Source: Actinomycetota bacterium (GTDB lineage Bacteria; Actinomycetota; Thermoleophilia; BMS3ABIN01). From it: 64,000 bases of DNA. The position numbers and the translations under genes are program-made. The stretch spans positions 253,229-317,228 of the forward strand of contig JAMCPM010000011.1 of NCBI GenBank assembly GCA_023382335.1, written 5' to 3'. A model generated the notes under the pieces. It was given only the letters and a program-made list of their open reading frames with translations. It made no database searches and was not told where the DNA came from. This document shows positions 62,438-64,000 of this stretch, in pieces (the first letter of the stretch is position 1; each line of letters opens with the position of its first letter).

Positions 62438-63502
62438 TCATGATGTAGCGAACGCACAGGCCTGGTTTGCCAAATCCGCAAAGCTGCCTTGCTTTAAATT
62501 CACGCAGATCACTTCGGCATCGCTCTTGTTGCCTGCTTTAATGTCTTCATCGATTTTGTTATTCAGGACCTGTTCGAATTTTGTCAGAAGCTCTTGAGCC
62601 GCCTGCTCATCAGGAGCCGCTGACCCCAGGACACCGAGCTGATGCGCAGCCCATAGCAGATCGCAAATATCACTTCCCGAATGACCGCTGGGGTTGTCCA
62701 GAATTTTATTCAGCATCTCGGTAAACTTCTCGACGAAATAAGTATAAGGCTGCTTGTCTTTCTTAAAATTCTTCGGTAGGTCCGGACACGTCTGTGCTTT
62801 TATCAGGTTTGCCTGGAACTGCTCGATTTCATTAACCAGTTGAAGGACTTCCTTCACATTGAGCTTTGGATATATGTTATCGAGCATGCCGTTCATCTTG
62901 TCGATAAGCGCGACGTAGTTCTCGTTCCAGCTCTGAACTCCCTGCTGCCCCGGCGCGGCGATCCTCGTGGCTGTGAACGGCCCCATGACGCTGGTGGAGA
63001 AGCCAGCGGCTTGTTGCGCCTTGCGCGCGCCGGTCGCGAGGTCTCCGTAAATCACAGTGCAGTTCGCCGTGGTCGCCTGGAAGCCGCCGGATGCCGGTGA
63101 CTCAACCGGATAGCCCCCGATGCCAAGACCTGGAATGCTTACTGTTATGGAATATGAGCCCGACGCGGTGACGAATGCGCTGTTCCCACCCAGATTGCCC
63201 CCACCGCTGACGGTGCCGCTGGCCGCGCCAAGAGAGGGAACGTTCACATTTACATTCGCAGTATTCGTGGACCAGAGCCCATTGATGATAGTTCCATCCG
63301 GCTGGACCTGGAATTCAAAGGTGTAGATGGACGGTGTCACCAGAGTGGCAGACACCTGGCCGGCGATTGCGCCGGTGACATATGCCGTCCCATGCCAGGT
63401 GCCCGGCGGTATATCAGCGGTTGGCTTGTCGGCCAGCGCCGGGGTGACCGTGGCAAAAAGCCATAAGACGGCCGCAGCAAGAATCGGGGTAATTCTGCGC
63501 AA
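62438..63502 (-). CDS. Secreted protein of unknown function
   Basis: 354 residues with a clear signal peptide (about 1-24, cleavage after ALA). The first half (30-180) is Gly/Ser/Thr-rich beta-strand sequence (GTWHGTAYVTGAIAGQVSATL, ASGSYSITVS); the second half is helical (LIDKMNGMLDNIYPKLN, LLTKFEQVLNNKIDED) with four Cys. No known domain recognised. First of three leftward genes for exported proteins; its stop overlaps the longest reading of the next one. Confidence 0.75.
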   Translation of the reverse strand: MRRITPILAAAVLWLFATVTPALADKPTADIPPGTWHGTAYVTGAIAGQVSATLVTPSIYTFEFQVQPDGTIINGLWSTNTANVNVNVPSLGAASGTVSGGGNLGGNSAFVTASGSYSITVSIPGLGIGGYPVESPASGGFQATTANCTVIYGDLATGARKAQQAAGFSTSVMGPFTATRIAAPGQQGVQSWNENYVALIDKMNGMLDNIYPKLNVKEVLQLVNEIEQFQANLIKAQTCPDLPKNFKKDKQPYTYFVEKFTEMLNKILDNPSGHSGSDICDLLWAAHQLGVLGSAAPDEQAAQELLTKFEQVLNNKIDEDIKAGNKSDAEVICVNLKQGSFADLANQACAFATS

Positions 63503-63674
63503 AACAACCTCCCCAAGTTATCAAGCCAGAAGTTCATTAAATATATTCGCTCGTGGTAAAAATTACAACGTGAAAGCCAGCAACTTTTCGGGGCGTGAGT
63601 CGACCCTGAACCCCTTCCGTGAGAAAATACGCCTGTCATATTTCATCCACTGAACGGATAAGGAGGAAGAAACG

Positions 63675-63977
63675 ATGATGACCGAATGCCCCAAATGTGG
63701 TTCAATGAATATTGTCCAGAACCTTTTACTTCTCGCTGGCTACGGCATCCAACCGGGAAATCTGGCTTACGTGGCTATGGTGGATCAATATTCTCCTTTG
63801 ATCACAAAGTACGAGCCCCGGATTGTTCCAGCCAGTTTGGATTTCTGCCTGGCAAACTTGAACTTTCCTTCCAACTCCTTTGGCACCTCCATCCCTTCGG
63901 AAAGCTTAAAGCCAACGGCCCGCTTCCCGGGGCCGTCAACCGTATACATGACGTTGACTCCCAGGCCATCCTCATAA
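63675..63977 (+). CDS. Possible small zinc-ribbon protein, doubtful
   Basis: An ATG with a strong AAGGAGG site begins MMTECPKCGSMNIVQ, like the first half of a zinc ribbon, but no second CxxC follows and most of the frame lies antisense to the partial gene at 63785-64000. The start may be real and the rest degenerate. Confidence 0.3.
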   Translation: MMTECPKCGSMNIVQNLLLLAGYGIQPGNLAYVAMVDQYSPLITKYEPRIVPASLDFCLANLNFPSNSFGTSIPSESLKPTARFPGPSTVYMTLTPRPSS

Positions 63978-64000
63978 AAGACATAGGCGAATTTGATATT
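63785..64000 (-). CDS. C-terminal part of an unidentified protein
   Basis: Open from the window edge to TGA at 63785, 71 residues: KFAYVFYEDGLGVNVMYTV, GFKLSEGMEVPKELEGKFKF, RGSYFVIKGEY. The alternating hydrophobic pattern looks like a genuine beta-rich domain with a PH-like feel. No family recognised. The gene continues to the right. Confidence 0.6.
   Translation of the reverse strand, partial: NIKFAYVFYEDGLGVNVMYTVDGPGKRAVGFKLSEGMEVPKELEGKFKFARQKSKLAGTIRGSYFVIKGEY

Noticed and set aside
1-64000. CRISPR arrays, prophage or intact insertion sequences
   Set aside because: No regularly spaced 25-40-bp direct repeats, integrase, transposase or phage structural genes were seen; the holin-like fragment is a chromosomal family member.

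Overview
The window is a chromosomal segment of a GC-rich bacterium with tightly packed, often 4-bp-overlapping genes. The gene content points to Actinomycetota. It includes a UPF0182 family membrane protein, a GOLPH3-like GPP34 protein, a holin-X-like fragment and a menaquinone (menG/ubiX/polyprenyl synthase) cluster. The presence of a complete hyp (NiFe hydrogenase maturation) operon and a probable selenoprotein suggests an anaerobic or facultative, deep-branching lineage rather than a typical aerobic streptomycete or mycobacterium. The lineage assignment is inference.

Layout. 1-10654 (minus strand): miaB (cut by the window edge), rny, recA, thpR, a hybrid histidine kinase, wrbA, then GPP34-cinA-pgsA-rodZ. 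10655-16955 (plus): a TTGACA/TAGTAT promoter and hypABFCDE. The hypA start codon is CTG. No hydrogenase structural genes are present. 16956-19023 (plus): a KimA-type potassium permease behind a leader that ends in a terminator/antiterminator pair. 19102-35980 (minus): DUF2723 membrane protein, ftsK, rnj, dapA, dapB, the quinone-tail cluster, a DUF72 protein, a large two-CW/GAF/GGDEF protein, lepA and murJ. 36020-36631 (plus): a structured short transcript with its own promoter and terminator, followed by a broken TauE/SafE gene. 36875-49424: UPF0182, rpsT with a long repeat tail, a HEAT protein, rhodanese, holA, comEC, comEA, leuS. 49547-55951: a cell-wall lytic protein, a methyltransferase, a second GGDEF protein, a cupin, an ECF sigma factor with a membrane DUF4349 partner, msrB and a HAD phosphatase. 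56067-64000: degraded small stress/envelope genes, an ABC-2 exporter, a DsrE-family gene with an in-frame TGA, a cyclopropane fatty acid synthase and three secreted proteins.

Main points for follow-up. (1) The DsrE-family gene at 59576-59935 has TGA exactly where the family has the first Cys of a CGxC motif, and the reading frame continues with family-like sequence to a normal stop. This looks like a selenoprotein. (2) Two tandem structured elements between comEA and comEC (45666-45837 and 45980-46138) have perfect but different closing stems and share an identical 21-nt tail followed by a GC hairpin. Every G-U wobble pair I found favours plus-strand RNA, opposite to the com genes. (3) Two further short plus-strand transcripts are predicted: a C-rich one at about 32352-32437 and one at about 36055-36188. 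(4) The kimA leader is a candidate c-di-AMP-type riboswitch.

Functionally, the window mixes housekeeping (DNA repair and translocation, RNA decay, translation), envelope building (pgsA, rodZ, murJ, DUF2723, cfa), lysine/peptidoglycan precursors (dapA/dapB), electron transport (quinone genes, hyp genes), natural competence (comEA/comEC) and signalling (one histidine kinase, two diguanylate cyclases, one ECF sigma). No tRNA, rRNA, CRISPR array, intact insertion sequence or prophage was recognised.
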